Source of the DNA: Hoplostethus atlanticus
Lineage: Eukaryota; Chordata; Actinopteri; Trachichthyiformes; Trachichthyidae
Reading direction: 5' to 3'
DNA: 64,000 bases
Assembly: GCA_034670405.1 (NCBI GenBank)
Contig: JAXDDX010000122.1
Location: 248,001 to 312,000, forward strand
Shown here piece after piece: positions 44,600 through 58,714 of the stretch (position 1 is the first letter of the stretch; every line of letters starts with the position of its first letter). The notes beneath the pieces were generated by a model, which did not search any database, was not told the DNA's origin, and worked only from the letters and a program-made list of their open reading frames with translations. Made by a program: the position numbers and the translations under genes.

Positions 44600-47235
44600 T
44601 TTGTTCAGTTTGCAAGTAAAGACTGGAGGAATCTTTTACTGTTATCTCGTTTAAGATTTTTTTTGCGCATCTTTACCTTTATTTAACAGTAGACAAAAGA
44701 CAGGAAGGATTTGGGGAGGGTACAAGGTTCCTGAGCTGGATTCCAAACCAGGATGTCGCAGGTACATGGGGGATGCACCGCAGCCAACCGAGCCACCAAG
44801 AGAGGTTTTATTCATTCTGAGGTTTAACCACGAAAGCTAACATGTTGCCCAAATCACACATGAAAAGCAAACAGAAGGATTTCTCCATGTTGTCCTCTTG
44901 CATTTTTACAGGCATGGACTAAAAGTATGCAGTGTAGCCGATGACTAATACACCGAGGCTCAGAGAAGGAGAGATGGAAATAGGAGTATTGTCCAGATGG
45001 TAGCTGTCGGAGCAACTGTCTGGTTGCTTTCTTGCATTTGCTCAAATTTGAGAGAAATTGGCATTCTTCCTGTGGCTCCTCTGTCAAAACTTGTAACTTT
45101 ACTGCAGAAAAAAAAAATGCTAAGGACTGTAGCTTCTGCTGAAAACCCCGGGAATTTCTTTTAAAACCGCCAGGCTGCAAGTTAGAGATTTGGTGAACTG
45201 GAAACAAATGAATAAACCTCCAAGATAATAGCATGAGGCACCCACTTACCGGGAAGCACAAACTAAACGAAGAAGCTTTTACTGGACGTCGGCTTTAATT
45301 ACTCCGTTAGCGGATCAGTCGAAGTCTCTCCCTGGAAACATACATGGTCTGGAGGGTTTTGAAGATCCAGATTTTAAAGCATTGCCGCATTTCTCTTCCA
45401 ATTTCTCCCTTTATTTTTCCTCTCCCTTAAAATAGATCTCTTTTTCTGAAATTTCAAAAGAGAAACGTTCGGTCCACCGCTAAGGATTTCCAAGGACGGC
45501 ATGTCAGAGATTTATTTTTCAGTGAGTTACTGTTCACTTTTATGTATTGTTTCAGCGCACAAAGAGCAAGAAGTTTTGTCAGTAGATGTTTTTTTCTTTT
45601 CATGAGTCATCCGTACATGCGCCAGCTTTACCTCTCGAAGGTCAGAAGGTGAATCATTGCCAGACGTCAATATTTCCCGCGCACGTCACGTCCCTTGAAG
45701 AGTCATGCATTTTTTACAGTAACAGGGACAGGGGAAACAATTGTGCACTCAAAATGCCTCGCACAGTGCAAGTTAATTCAAAGGTTTCGCACCTCTCAGT
45801 TCATTTTCAGCCTCGGGGGAGTGGAGGAGATGAATGTCGAGAGAGTGAGAGAAACAAGCGAGCGTCGCCAATCGTCAGGTGTGAAAACGGGCTAAAAACA
45901 GGCTTTTGTGTTTTCCGCCGTGCCGTGCTCAGGTTTCCTCCGGGGTCAACCCACATACACTACAGTGAGCTCTCATCCAGGAAAGAAAAAGAAAAAAAAG
46001 ACCACAAGAGCCTCATGACCTCACACGCAGGAGAAACCACGTGTTTGGTGTTTAAAAACAACTACAGTAGCAGCAGAGGTAAAAACAGCACCGTTGTGGG
46101 CGTTGCTGTAGCCTCGACTTCTCCGACTCAACAACAAAGGCGTCCGCAGGGCAACCATCGCCTAGGTTTTATATAATACACAACACTGACACCAGTTCAA
46201 GACGGGACATCAGAGGTGTGACTGAAGGAATGTGTGAAAACACCGTGCCTTCAGGGTAGAAAGTCATCCACGTGAGGTGTGAATGGGAAGCAAAAAAATT
46301 GGGTCAGTGGATGAACTGCAATTGCTCCCCCAAAAGTATGCTTGGTATGGTATTTAACTGTGACAAAAATATAGCCTATATGTTGTGACATGTTTCTATC
46401 TGATGTCTTTTTCTACAGTTTACAATCCGAGGCCCTGCAAGCTGTCAAACCTAAAGGAAATGAGGCAAATTATGGATTTATGAGTTGGCAGCATTTAGAC
46501 CACCCACCAATAGAAATATGTGCCTATGTGCCTATTTAGATGTGCTCATGGTAGTAAAGTCATCATCACTCAAATGACATCCTGGCAAAAGCGGACACCC
46601 TTATTGTATTTATTTATTTATTTCAGTAGTAGATTTTCAAATCCTAGATTGTGATTTCTTTTTTGAGTAACGAGCCCAGCACTGCTGCTGACAGACAGGC
46701 AAACAGACTAACTAACAGGGGTAAAAACATGTGATTTATTATTGGTGACATACCTGTAGACTACCAGGACATACTGGTCTTGCAAAAACAAAGCATTAAA
46801 ACAAAAAACTGCCTAAGCCACAAAGTGAATCAGAAAAAAAAGCTCTCTGTCACGCACTGACTAACAACGCAGGAGCAATGCTGCACCAAGCAGCGAGTTA
46901 TGCTCGGTGAAGTTCAAGGCTTTTTGCGCCACTACCTGTATCCGTGGCAACGAGATAAACAGGTCAGCGCGTTCCACTACATGCAACATGTCATTTTGGT
47001 AAGATATTCCGTGAAATTGTAATGGTATTTCAGGCCATAAAGAGCGAATTTAGACTCATTTCTGCCATATCTTTTATCTGGCTTTTATTTATGCACAGTT
47101 CAGTTCAGGACATTTCTTTTTTTTAAGTTTTCTTCTGTGCCACATTTTCTAAAGACATACAACACCTACCACTTCTAAGTGGTTTCTGCTAAACCTTTAG
47201 ATTCTTCTCCCTTTCACTTTAAAAGTAGTCCCAGA
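44600..47235. other. Intergenic, no gene recognised
   Basis: The longest frame (45586-46176, 196 residues) has no recognisable domain and a composition typical of chance ORFs. Regulatory function is possible but not visible. Confidence 0.35.
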
Positions 47236-47239
47236 AGTA

Positions 47240-47412
47240 TTACAGTCATTTAGCAGACGCTTTTATCCAAAGTGACTTACAATAAGTGCATTCAACGTAG
47301 GTAGGCGAGAGAACTACTAGTCACCATAAATCGTAAGTGCATCTCCTCCCCAAACAAGCATCTAAGAGCATAGTAGTAATAGTAATCCTCAAGTATTCAC
47401 AAGTACATTCCT
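47240..47412 (-). mobile_element. SINE/L2-like 3' tail, inverted copy
   Basis: The minus strand carries AAAAGCGTCTGCTAAATGAC, TTGAATGCACTTATTGTAAG and GGTGACTAGTAGTT, the same unit as 10867-11012. Confidence 0.7.
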
Positions 47413-48434
47413 TTTTTTTAGATAACAGAACACAGTTAAATTTGCATGTATTCAGTAATGAATACATGCAAATTTACTTACAGTAATGCAGACACCATTT
47501 GAACAGAATTTGTAAAACTGTTTCAAAAAATAAATACATTTTTCCTCAAGTCCAGAAACGAGCAATAATATTTCAGCAAAACATGGGGCGAATTAGTTTG
47601 ACATGTCAAGTGGCAGCACCAGATTCAAAATTCCTCCTAATTATACTGCTTGTACGTTATCATTTTACAAATGAGACATGCGACTTGAGTTCATTCATAG
47701 TTTACTGGGTTCTGTCCTGATTCTCAGCCCCTCATGAAGGAGTCATTATCAGAGCCCAGTGATTTGGCCACACGGAGAGGAAATTGCTTTCTTCATTACA
47801 TCACCGACATAAACATATTTCCAGCCAGTTCATATTGTCCCTTTTCGTAAGACAGACTAGGGCACCGTGCTTCTGAGCTGCCCTCGTTTTATTATTCTAG
47901 ACACTGCGGAAAGGCAGAATGCAGCAGAGGCAATGAATTGATAATGGTCGTGTCAAAAAACACAATACTCTTGCGCACGGTCCTGTCAGACGGAGTGAGC
48001 AGGAGCAGAATCTGAGACCACAGAGCAAATCAATGTGACCGTGAAGCTGTTCAGACCGATGAACGTCACTTGACCCACTGAATCGAGGCTTCTGCCAGCA
48101 AACAAGGATTACATCCTGTATCTATTGCCTAAACCTGAGCTTTTATCTTTTGTCTGTAATAGTGACAAGATGTTAACTGTTTTACCTAGTCGTATGCAAC
48201 CCATAACACCAATACTAGCGTCTTATCAGTGGAGCCAAGTCACTGATTTCAAATTTCTTCTGATTACTTTTGTTTCTGACCCATATTACTGAGTTGTTGT
48301 GTCCTCCGGTCCTCTGAGCAGGGCCTGTTGGCTCTTCCCAGGTCTAACCTTAAAGGAATATACCAGGTTTTTGGTAGATTGTCCTGTTGGTCAGTTTACC
48401 CATCATCCATGTGTCCCTGGTAGATTGTTATCAC

Positions 48435-48815
48435 TCCACATAGTGTATGCTAAAGTGTTAGCATGGAGCCTTTTATCACTCAACATAGTGTATGCTAAAG
48501 TATTAGCATGGAGCCTACTATCACGCAACATAGTAGGCTCCATTCTAATACTTTAGCATACACTATCACTCAACATAGTATATGCTAAAGTGTTAGCATG
48601 TAGTCTACTATAACTCAACATAGTGTATGCTAAAGTGTTAGCATGGAGCTAATCACTCAACATAGTGTATGCTAAAGTGTTAGCATGGAGCTAATCACTC
48701 AACATAGTGTATGCTAAACTGTTAGCATGGAGCCAATCACTCAACATAGTGTATGATAAAGTGTTAGCATGGAGCCTACTGTCACTCGACATAGTGTATG
48801 CTAAAGTGTGCATGG
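48435..48815. repeat. Second locus of the 45-bp minisatellite
   Basis: About eight units of the sequence seen at 41625-41897, less regular (lengths about 43-51 bp). One segment is inverted (48534-48565, TACTTTAGCATACACTA) between direct units. No coding. Confidence 0.9.
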
Positions 48816-48829
48816 AGCACTGGAGTGAG

Positions 48830-50344
48830 TGATTTACTGGGGTCACATGGATAATGTTCTCACCATTTACTGGGGAAGTCAATTGAGTTGATGAGTTCAT
48901 AGCAACAACAAGAAGGGAGGAAAGCAGTAAGAAAGCTAGCGGTGTTAGATTGTCGCTCAGAGTTCATCAGATAGCTCATCAATGAGTGACAAGTGTTGGG
49001 GAAAAGGGAAAAAATGAACATGCAAGCCATCAGAGTAATTATTATTAAACATAATTAATACAAAGGCTTATGCATATCAATCACAATCAACATTTTTAGA
49101 CAGGGCTTAAAAGATGGCTATGAAATCTACGGAAAGTGCCTGCATTATAGATACAGTCTAAATTAGAGGATAGGGCAATTATCCAATTGTCATCCTGGCG
49201 GCGTTAGATGAGATTTCTGTGTGTGAAAATGCATTCCTGTTCATCAGTACTGGGCATGGTTTGGAACAAGAAGCAAACTTATTTCAACTGCTACTACATA
49301 CTTCATGCGCTAATGTAGAAGATTTGGTGACGTTAAGAAGTCTGAGTCATTTTGTAGGCTGTAAAGTTAACATTTCTGCCATTTGGTGTGTAGCCCAAAA
49401 TCCCTATGGAAAATATTATTTATATTATATATAATATAAATAAATGAGATGGTGGAGAGGTTTACTAGCTATACAACATTTTGTTCCATGAAATAAAAGA
49501 AATCAGCTAACATCACTTTTGTGAATGTTCGTCGATTGTTGCTAGCAAAATGAAAATCATCTGGGAAAGGAGACTAACAGCACTCACTAGCTTTCTGTCA
49601 GTTTGACGTGATTACCTAACAATAACAACTACAATAACTATTCAATGAAAAATCTTAATTTGAATGTAGCCTACAACACAGTCAGGAGATCAAGCTCTAG
49701 ACAACACAGTGTAGACCAGAGGTAAAGCAAGCAATGAATCAGTGCTATTGTAGTCCGCTTTCCCCGACAATTAGCATTTTGTTAGCAAAAATCAATAACT
49801 AAAAGATCAAAATTCACAAAGATGATGCTAGTGGATGTATTGTAACCCCTGGAAGAAAATGTAGTATATCTTGTGGGTATCCATTTAACCCTTATTTTTG
49901 GCATTTTCCTAACACCAAATGGCGGAGATGCTAATCTTTGGCAAACCAAAATAACTTTGGCTCCCTATCGGCCAGCAGGGAGAGCTAGGGCAGCAGGCAT
50001 GGGCAGGAGGCAGCAGCCAAGGAAATTCTTCACCACCTCAATCTGTCAGTGGACAAGTTTCTCGCCACCCTGAGAAACAACAGCAACTAAAGGCCAGCTC
50101 GTGTCACCCGCCATGCAGATGGTTGGAGGCCCCGTGGGGGACGCTAGGTAACACCATGCAGGGGTATTTAAAGAGCCCCGCTGACACGACCTGCCACCGG
50201 GTACCACGACCTGACCACGGAAGGCCTCGGTGTCTCAGGAGTTACAGAGAAATACCATGTTATAGTGGTGAATTGTGCATAGTGCATCTATATATTGCAC
50301 CTAAATTATGTATATTATTTCGCCCTTCTGTTTTATCTGATTTA
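48830..50344. other. Intergenic, nothing certain
   Basis: A GC-richer patch at 49970-50240 contains TATTTAAAG and could be a retroelement promoter remnant, but no ends were found. Confidence 0.3.
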
Positions 50345-50650
50345 TAACAATTTGAGATAATTAATTTGTGCTGATATTCACTATCTTAAAAATTTCAAAC
50401 CAAAAAATATTGAAAATATATATATATTTATTCTTTATAGGGTGAAAAATTGGAGCACTAAAACTCTCCACTGATACTATTTCTACTACTATTACTAATA
50501 ATAATTACACATATGAATGCATACTTGTGTAGAAATCAACCCAAACATTACAATCAATTCAGGTTAAGGGCTTCCCTTAGACAAACAGTGTAGTATTGAT
50601 TGCTCTACAATAAAGACGTAATTAATCAAACTGCATCATCACACTGCAAA
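50345..50650 (+). repeat. Dispersed repeat family R1, copy D
   Basis: It shares TTGTGCTGATATTCA, an internal TACTACTATTACTAATAATA tract, GGTTAAGGGCTTCCC and CAAACTGCATCATC with the other R1 copies. Confidence 0.75.
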
Positions 50651-50929
50651 TTCATCATCATTCAATCATCTAACAAGGGAGTCATTCAATGTGATTGAGA
50701 GGGACTCTACATCTTGGAAAATGATAGATTCAGGCATTTGAAGTTGGCTTACAATGCCATCAGCAACTAGAAAGCCCCTTGTAGTCAACATTAATCTCTA
50801 TGTTGTATTGTAATTCAATTCAATAATGAACAGAGGCAACCAGCTCATGAATCAAATGGACAGCAGTAATGCAGGGAGAGAGTGTGATAGGCCCACAGCT
50901 GAGAGACAAGAACGATGTAGATACGGTTC

Positions 50930-51830
50930 TGGCCAAGATTATTGGCACCCTTATATCTTCAGAAATAATTGGAAATTGAAACCACTTTCGGTCTTCAGAC
51001 ATCCATCTATCAATTTACAACAGCACATGATCAAACAAAATATAATATAAATACAATATTTAAAAAAAATCTTTTAAAATTTAAAAGTGGCCATGGCCAT
51101 GATTATTGGCCCCGTAGATTCTCATTTGCACTCACCTGTGACAGGTTGCAGATGCCCACATGGTATAAATGAACCAATTATCCATTTAAAAATGATAGAA
51201 CAGTCTGTTCTGCTTCACTGGTCGTCTGTGAAAATGGTGAAGAGAAAATAGCTGTCAGAGGATGTCAGAAAAACTATTCTCACCAAACTCAGCATTCACA
51301 AGGCTATAAGGAATCTCTAGAGACCTTGGTGTTCCTGTTTCCACAGTTCACAATGTTAAGGTTGCTAATTATGGGATTGTTAAGAATAAAGGCTGACCTG
51401 GAAAGGTCTGGATAATGGTTTCAGCCCGTACTATACAGAAGACCAGATTGAACCAAGAAGGGCTTTACGGTTGGAGGCCACAGAACACCCCACTGCTAAA
51501 AGAGAAACGCAAGAAGGCCTGATTCATCTTTGCCAAGACCTACCTGGACAAACCTAAATCCTTCTGGGAAAATGTTCTGTGGACCGATGAAACCAAATAA
51601 GAGCTCTTTGGTAATGCAGATCAGCAATTTGTTTACAGACAATGAAATGGAGCTTTTAAAGAAAACACCCTACCTACAGTACAGTCAAATACGGTGGACA
51701 TTCGAGATTTTTTTCTATCTTCACATTAAAACAAATCCTAGTGCCCTGTGGTCAAAGAACTGCCAGGAAAAGGATTGCGTTCATTTTAACAGAATAATAT
51801 TTTCACTTTTTTTAGCATGAACACCTCTGC
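50930..51830 (+). mobile_element. Degenerate Tc1/mariner element, second copy
   Basis: It has GGCCAAGATTATTGGCACCC at the edge and a related repeat near 51090, then remnants of the same transposase as 25684-26830, in the opposite orientation. Frameshifts and internal deletions are evident and the 3' part is lost. Not active. Confidence 0.85.
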
Positions 51831-52265
51831 ATGAGTTCGGGAACTGTCAACCATTAACATAAGCTGCTCAGAGGACCCATCATAACCCTCTTTCTTCTCA
51901 TTTTATCAATTATTCCGGAAGGCAAAATGAGTGAATGTCATCATTCATTTGAGTTCCATTTCTGACGCTTAGACCAGGCTTTTGAAGTTCAAGTTAAGGT
52001 TTTTTCAACTAGATGAACATCCCCGAGGGCCAGCAGAAATTGATGAGGGGCTGCTCAATCTCCTACCCAATAGAAATATCACGTTACACAGCGTTGGCTT
52101 CATATAAAATGAAGGGTTTTGAAGGGTAATTAAAATAGATAGGGGAGCGTATTCTGTTTCCCCACTACGAGACAAAAGAAAATTAAAACAGAGTGAAGTT
52201 TCTCTTTCACTTTTTTATAGCTGCACGGGCAACCACAGTGTGATACAAAAAAATGACAGCAAGTA

Positions 52266-52442
52266 TGAAGGTATTTCCCTGCCAAAATTCCTGCATGCAA
52301 AATTGACGTTTGCAAGTGTAAAAGTGTAACTGAAAAGAGAGTTTTGTGAATACAAATCAGATTTTCTTGCTCAAATTGTTTTTCGCTTTTGCAAATCATG
52401 AGTTACACTTCTGAAAATAGTTTTGGTAGGGAAATACCTTCA
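52266..52442. mobile_element. 177-bp MITE with TA target duplication
   Basis: The inverted ends TGAAGGTATTTCCCTGCC and its near complement (25 bp, two mismatches) are flanked by TA on both sides (52264-52265 and 52443-52444). This points to a Tc1/mariner-mobilised MITE without coding capacity. Confidence 0.75.
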
Positions 52443-53699
52443 TATCAGATTTATTTACCAATTCACATTAGGTCATGTAACATAAATACGATCTTTTCCA
52501 TATATGCAAATTTTCTCGGGAAGTTTCTTGAAGAGGAGGATCCTTTCTCAGGACTTCAGAGGCATCTCCTTAGAAATAAGAGGATTTTTGCTCCAAGGCG
52601 TCAGAGGCATCTTTACATTGCCTTCGAACTTTTAAGGTCCTATAGAAGGACAGATTAGGTGGGATACCCTTTCTTTCGATCTCTAAATTTTAATCAAAAT
52701 GTTTTTTTGCAATTAAAGTAATTTTCTGTTAGTATTTCTTCATCTGTCTGGGGAGACTAGCTCATCAGACTGTGTCTCTCCTTGGCAATGTAAAATAGAC
52801 ATCTGTGTCGCCACGTCAGGTTCATCGATGAATGTTGCTCTGGACCTACAAAGAAGCAATCCCCCAATTGTAAAAGTATACGTATCATTTAAATACTACT
52901 CCAGCAGCCATGCCAACAGTCGTTGCATTAAGAGAGGAGCTGTAAACTGAAGCAGCTCTGTGTGAAGAGGCACCAGCTGGCATTTTTGGCAGCTGAAAGA
53001 GGCGATCCCTTTGCATATGTCGAACGGCAGTATTGCGCCATTGATTGGCGTTTGAAAATGCATTACGTGATTCCATGGCAACGGACCACTCCACCTGATG
53101 GGGTGGACAAGGGAACAGTAGAAAATTAGTGAAACTAGTCCACGATGGCCCACCACAGCATGGTAAGTGGCTCAGCGCTGAGTTAGCAGCTGGTAAATGG
53201 GGTGTGGTTGAGGCGATGGCTGGAGAGAATCAGGCTGGAAGGCTAATTTTCCCTGCTTCCGACACTGTCTGCAGCCAATTAAGGCTAATTGGACAACTGC
53301 AGCCTGGAACTGGTTTAACCACTATTTGTCTTTTCCAGTGAGTGGAGACTAGACTGGTAGCAGGCGCTGACCTGCTTTAGCATGTTTGTGCTTTTGTTGT
53401 ATTGGATAAAAGTAGGCTAATTTGGATTTTCATCTGTGTCGTCGTATAGCATGGTCAGTAATATGTAGCATGCAGTAGGATAATTTTTACTGTGTACTCT
53501 TACTGTCTTGTTTTTACTTGTGTTTGTTTTTAATGTTGTTTTATATGTGAAATTATTTGTATGCTGCCTTCTTGGCCAGGGCCCACTTGAAAAAGAGATG
53601 GAAATCTCAACGTGATTACCCTGGTTAAATAAAGGATAAATAATTTTTTTTTTTAAATAATGTCCGTTTTTTCCTGGGAAAAATCCTTTGGCACACACC

Positions 53700-54000
53700 A
53701 AGTGATGCGATTTACCTTTTCAGTTAATTTACAATGAATAGAAGAAGAACTGGGTAGTTAGCATGAGCAGCGGTAGCCACTGTGGCTGAACAGACAACGA
53801 AAAGAAAAGAGTGTCACCTACAAAGACTCAAACCTCATTGACAGAAAATCCAAGGGAAAAAAAGACATCACAGTACTGGACACACTATTTTGATTGACAG
53901 GTGATCTCTGGAAAAGTGCAGTGCAGAAACACCACGGCGATGAGCACCAAAGATGGTGCTAAATGAATGTACAAAAATCTCACAGATGGCCACTTTAAGT
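53700..54000 (+). repeat. Dispersed repeat family R3, copy 2
   Basis: It shares AGAAGAAGAACTGGGTAGTT, AGCATGAGCAGC, AACAGAAAATCCAAGG-like and GAAACACCAC blocks with 60595-60925 and, more weakly, 19617-19935. Confidence 0.75.
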
Positions 54001-54009
54001 CTTACTGAG

Positions 54010-56810
54010 AAATACATGAATTTCTAATTGGGTGAGTCATGACACGTATGTGTGCCTTTTTAAAAGCAGATGCAAAAGCGCTGGTGTGTTCAGAAAATCT
54101 TTGACAAGAGCCCCTTCATCTTCACTTCAAACAAGGTCTTCATTGAAATGCAGCATTGATTGGGTCAGTCACTATTCAGCATATGCTTTATTCATGATGT
54201 GATACGTTAGATGGAAATGGGAAAAGCCTGTATATGAATATGGAATCACATCATTCAAAGATAAACATTTGTTTAGGGCAAAGCTGCTCACATTCAGTTG
54301 CTGAACTATTAGTGTTACAGTGCCGTTTTTTGTCTTTTTATTACAAAAGGTTCAGGGAATGTGCATTTAAAAGATAGGCCTAGCACAATAAAATAAAGAT
54401 AATCTAGGAATACAAGCAGTTTTTATTTTTTATTGTGTTATATGATTGTTCAATGTCGCCTATTGAGGATATGCAATCCAAAAATCTCTGGGGCAAAATA
54501 AATGATATCATAAAACAATGCATATCTCCTTTATTTCCTTTGCTGTACGTCATGCTGTTACAACATAACCGTGGAAGTCAGTCCTATAAGCTTTGAACAT
54601 TTTCACTCTCGCCCGCATCAGACAGTCACTTGTCCAGAATAAGACAAATACAAATACTGTACATGGAAAACTGCAGTGAAATTCAGTTGTACAGGTCTTT
54701 TTTTATGTCACTTGGAAAATAAACCTGAAATGAGACGTTCGCTTAACAAAAAACAAATTCTAAATCGAGAACGCAATATTCTTGACTTATGAAAAAAAAG
54801 TACAAGATTTGAGGTGGAGCGAGGAAAAAAAAAAAAAGGTAAGAGAGGTATTCAGGCACTTAGAAATTCTCTCGGGTCCTTGGCTACACTGTGCTTCATT
54901 ACACTGTACATGCATTTTAAAAGACTATTCTTGATCTCGCCATGAGGAGTATGAGGTCGCCTCTACAAGACAAGGCTAAGGGCTGTAGCACATTCAATCA
55001 CGACTAATTAAAGGGATTTCAAGTATTTCACACAACACCGACATTCCTATTTACATGTAATCCTAGTTTGCTCTAGCTATGTGTTCTCATTGCCCTAACA
55101 CATCGTTTTAATAATCATTAAATGTACAGATTATTTTTTTTGAAGAAAAAACATGAGAATTCCTCTCAACTCATGGTTGACAACATATCAGCAACACCCA
55201 ATAACCACCATGTCACTAATTTTGCACAGGATTTCTTGACGTTATCACAATAAAGTAAACCTAATGTTTATGAATTTTCAATGGAAATCACATTTGTACC
55301 TGTACCTCCTATGTATTGATCTGTACTTGCTTTCTCTATTATTTCACTGTGCTCCGGTGGCTGCGATGGGAGGGAAGCCAACGACAGCAGTAATTTCCTC
55401 TTCTCTCACTGCCCGGGACATTACTGTACACGGCGCTGTTAAAGGGAAATGGTGCGTGCATCTGCAGTCCGAAACACACTGCGCGAATAGAGATGTTTGT
55501 GTCAATTTTTCATCACTCCTCCCCTCTGACAGGCGAAACTCAACCGGTGAACTTTATTTTTAAGAAAGAATGAGAAGCGCATTAAGAATCGAATGGAAAT
55601 GTGTGTCGGATCAGTAGAAGGCAATGAGAAACAATTATCAGTAATAGCATCGACGCTAAAAGGAGTTAACTAACCACGAGACACCTACAGTAAGAGTCCA
55701 CTGAATCCGACGTAGAGCCGAGGCCATTGTGCTTACTCGTCTGATTGTTACAGATCTACAAAGACTGACTCTGACCGACAACCTGACTAAAGACAACAAG
55801 AACATACATGGACTTCACAAACCGAAGTAGGAAATGCACTGTACATTGCAGCCACAGCCTGCTCACGCCAGTCACCAGGATTCCAAGTGCGTTAAATAAC
55901 GAGCTTTAACAGTGAATTCAGGGTGTATTTTGGGGCCGATAGTAAGATATTAGATAAAAGATTAAAAACAAAAAAAATAAATACACACAGGCGAGGAGCA
56001 CACTACAAAGCCTCAAGGGCCAGACTCCCTTGAAGGGACACCTTTATATTCAGGATTTCAGTCTATTATAATCCTTTACCAAGCATTACGTTTTCTGCAT
56101 TGGCAATTCAGCTGTTTTTCCATTCATATTCAAATACCATTAGCCACAAAATGGGGAGAGTGCTTTCAGCTAACAGTACCAAGTTTGCTTTTTTTTTTTT
56201 TTTAGGTAATGTTAAGCTGTTTTTGGGCAACTTTTTTTGGGAAACTATTTCCCTATGTTGAGATAAGTGCTTGAAGAAAAACAGCAGACAGAAATTAAAG
56301 ATGTCAAGCTTTTTCCTTTAACCAAGGTTGTATGACATGTTTAAAGGTGCTGTATGTATAATTTTAGTATTGATAAATCATTAATCTCGCTGGGCCAGGC
56401 CGTTCTCCAGATCTGGCCGAGAACTCGATCATTCTGCCAAAGAGGAAAAAATGCCCTGGGCTGTTTGTATTTCTGAAAACGGGACTTAACTCAAGATGCA
56501 GCGACTGTGCCCTTCCAAAATAGTGTCATGGGGGAAATGTTTTGTTGGTGGAACGCACAAAGCTAATGAGTCACTCTATGATTGTTTGTTTGTTGTTTTT
56601 TTAATTCCCACAGAATGAATTGCACAGGCCTGCCATATTGCAAGATCCAATTCTTCTTCAAAGTTTTCCATTGTTGTATTTTAATCATTACCTCTATAGC
56701 TACCTTGCGGTTGATGTTGTTGTTGTTGCACTATAGCAGGGGATTTCAAAAAAGTAACACAAAGGAAGCACAAAAGGACAGGAAGTGGGGAGGCTATACC
56801 ACTAACTGCT
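54010..56810. other. Intergenic, nothing recognised
   Basis: No coding or RNA gene is visible. Conserved regulatory elements of the neighbouring genes could lie here but cannot be told from one sequence. Confidence 0.3.
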
Positions 56811-56819
56811 TCCTGTAGG

Positions 56820-57250
56820 TCAGACTAATAAATCATTAACAAGTTAATTTTGAGACCTTAGTATAATTACTGTAAACAAATAAACCACTGTCGGGAAATC
56901 TGCTGGATTGCTTTACAGCACAAAACAGGAAGAGGGCGCTGTTCTTCCAGCACAAATGGAGCTAAAGCTTTCAGAGTTTCTGGCATTGGCAGATGGTGGA
57001 AGTACTGAAATGCTGATGAAAATGTTCATCCTCTTCAATGAAACTAAAAACGCTAGGAAGGGAGCCAGGAAGCAACAGGGTTTATGGGAAATGTGGTGTT
57101 ACTTTTGAAAAACACTAACACTGATCATATCTCTGGCGTAAGATAGAGGCCACCGATCGTCTCAACCATGGTTTCATTTGTTCATGGTAAATATACCAAG
57201 GTATCGCAATTAATTTGATAATGATATCTTGCTACAATTAGCACCTTTAA
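56820..57250 (+). repeat. Dispersed repeat family R4, copy 2
   Basis: Inverted partner of 44150-44590, with GGATTGCTTTACAGCACAAA, CAGGAAGAGGGCGCTGTTCT and the AGCTTTCAGAGTTTCT block. Confidence 0.75.
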
Positions 57251-58101
57251 CAAAAGATACAATCAAAGATTGGTCCCGAGACAAGCACGTAGAGGTATTT
57301 GTAAGCTTTGTGCATCATATGATCTTATTTTGTAGAGTTGAGTATATTTTCAAAATAATAAGAGCAAATGGAAGTGTGCATTAAAAATGCAATGCAAGAT
57401 AATGATTTTTATACAGTTAGGGCTATTTACTGCATGGGTGTACTAGGTTAGACCTGTGGGCTAAATGTCGTGCTCCACCAAAACCTTTTGGCCACGTAAA
57501 TTGTTACAAATAGAGTCAAATATTCAGTATTTTATCCATTTTGATTAAATTTGATAACATAAGAGGTTATTTTTAGAAAAATGATTTATTACAAGGCAAA
57601 TTATTCAGCATCTTGATATGTCATGAAGCCTAAGACGCTATTTTTTTCATAATAGTTAATCATTATCCATTGCAACTATTTCTGTTCCACAAATTTTGTT
57701 TGCCAGACCATCTTTTTAAAGTTAAAGGGGAAATAAGTTAGGTTTTTACTGTCCCATTGCACTAAATGGCCATAATATATCTGTGGGGACTTACATAGTA
57801 CCCCTTTAATAGCCAAGGCTATGATGCCCTATGATGATAATATTTTGTGATGTTTAGGTGAGATAGTCTTCATTAGAATGTAGTCAGTATGGTCAGGTCA
57901 TGGATTCAGCAATGGTGAACTTCCAGTCTAGAAATGTATGTAAACGTATTATTAACACCAATTATCACCAATTATTGTACCCATGTCAAATCTATGTGTC
58001 AAATAGTGTATAATTAAATCCTATATTATGTTTGAAAATTGCCTGCATTGCAATTTTTAAGTGGTATAAGTGAAATAGTTGAGAGAAGAATTGCTCTATT
58101 C

Positions 58102-58248
58102 CAGTGGTTCTCAGTCCTGGTCCTCGAGTACCATAGCCCTGCTGGTTTTCTATCCTACCAGGTAGTTAATTGCATTCCCTTTGCATTCCGGATGTAAATC
58201 AGTCCCTGATTAGACAGCTAGAGTGAAAATCAGGATTGAGAACCACTG
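58102..58248. mobile_element. 147-bp hAT-type MITE
   Basis: The ends CAGTGGTTCTCA and TGAGAACCACTG are inverted. The flanks CTCTATTC and CTCTATGG (8 bp, two differences) fit the 8-bp target duplication of hAT elements. It lies just downstream of the LRRC3B-like gene. Confidence 0.8.
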
Positions 58249-58714
58249 CTCTATGGCATTTCTTTACGATTGCCCCAGAACTCAAGGTACATCTTACATT
58301 GGTCTGTATGATGCACATACTGAAAGGGCTCTGGGAAATGGGGTCCAGGTTATGCCTTACAATCTTTACAGATTTTCCAGATTTTCATCAAAAAAAAAAC
58401 CATCCTATCAAAATTTAAACCTGAGATTAAAAACTTTGTTGGCATTTTTTTGGTTGTGTAGAAAGGAGACAGTGTGCATTTGACTAATACTGGCTGTGTG
58501 GCTTCCACTCTCGTAATTCAATTCCCATTTTGAACAAACTCTGGTAAGGACATATGACAAAATTTCCAAAATAGAAGGATTTCTCAACAGTTTTGCACTT
58601 CACATCACCTCAAAGTTTTAATCAGTAAACACTAAAAATGTGGGTCTTTTTTTATAAATAAATATTTTGGTGTTCATTTAGGTTTGTGTGCAATAAGTCA
58701 CTTTTGTGTCGCTG

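Noticed and set aside
45586-46176. 196-residue open frame, the longest unassigned one
   Set aside because: No recognisable domain, no splice or promoter support, and low-complexity composition; could not be supported as a gene.
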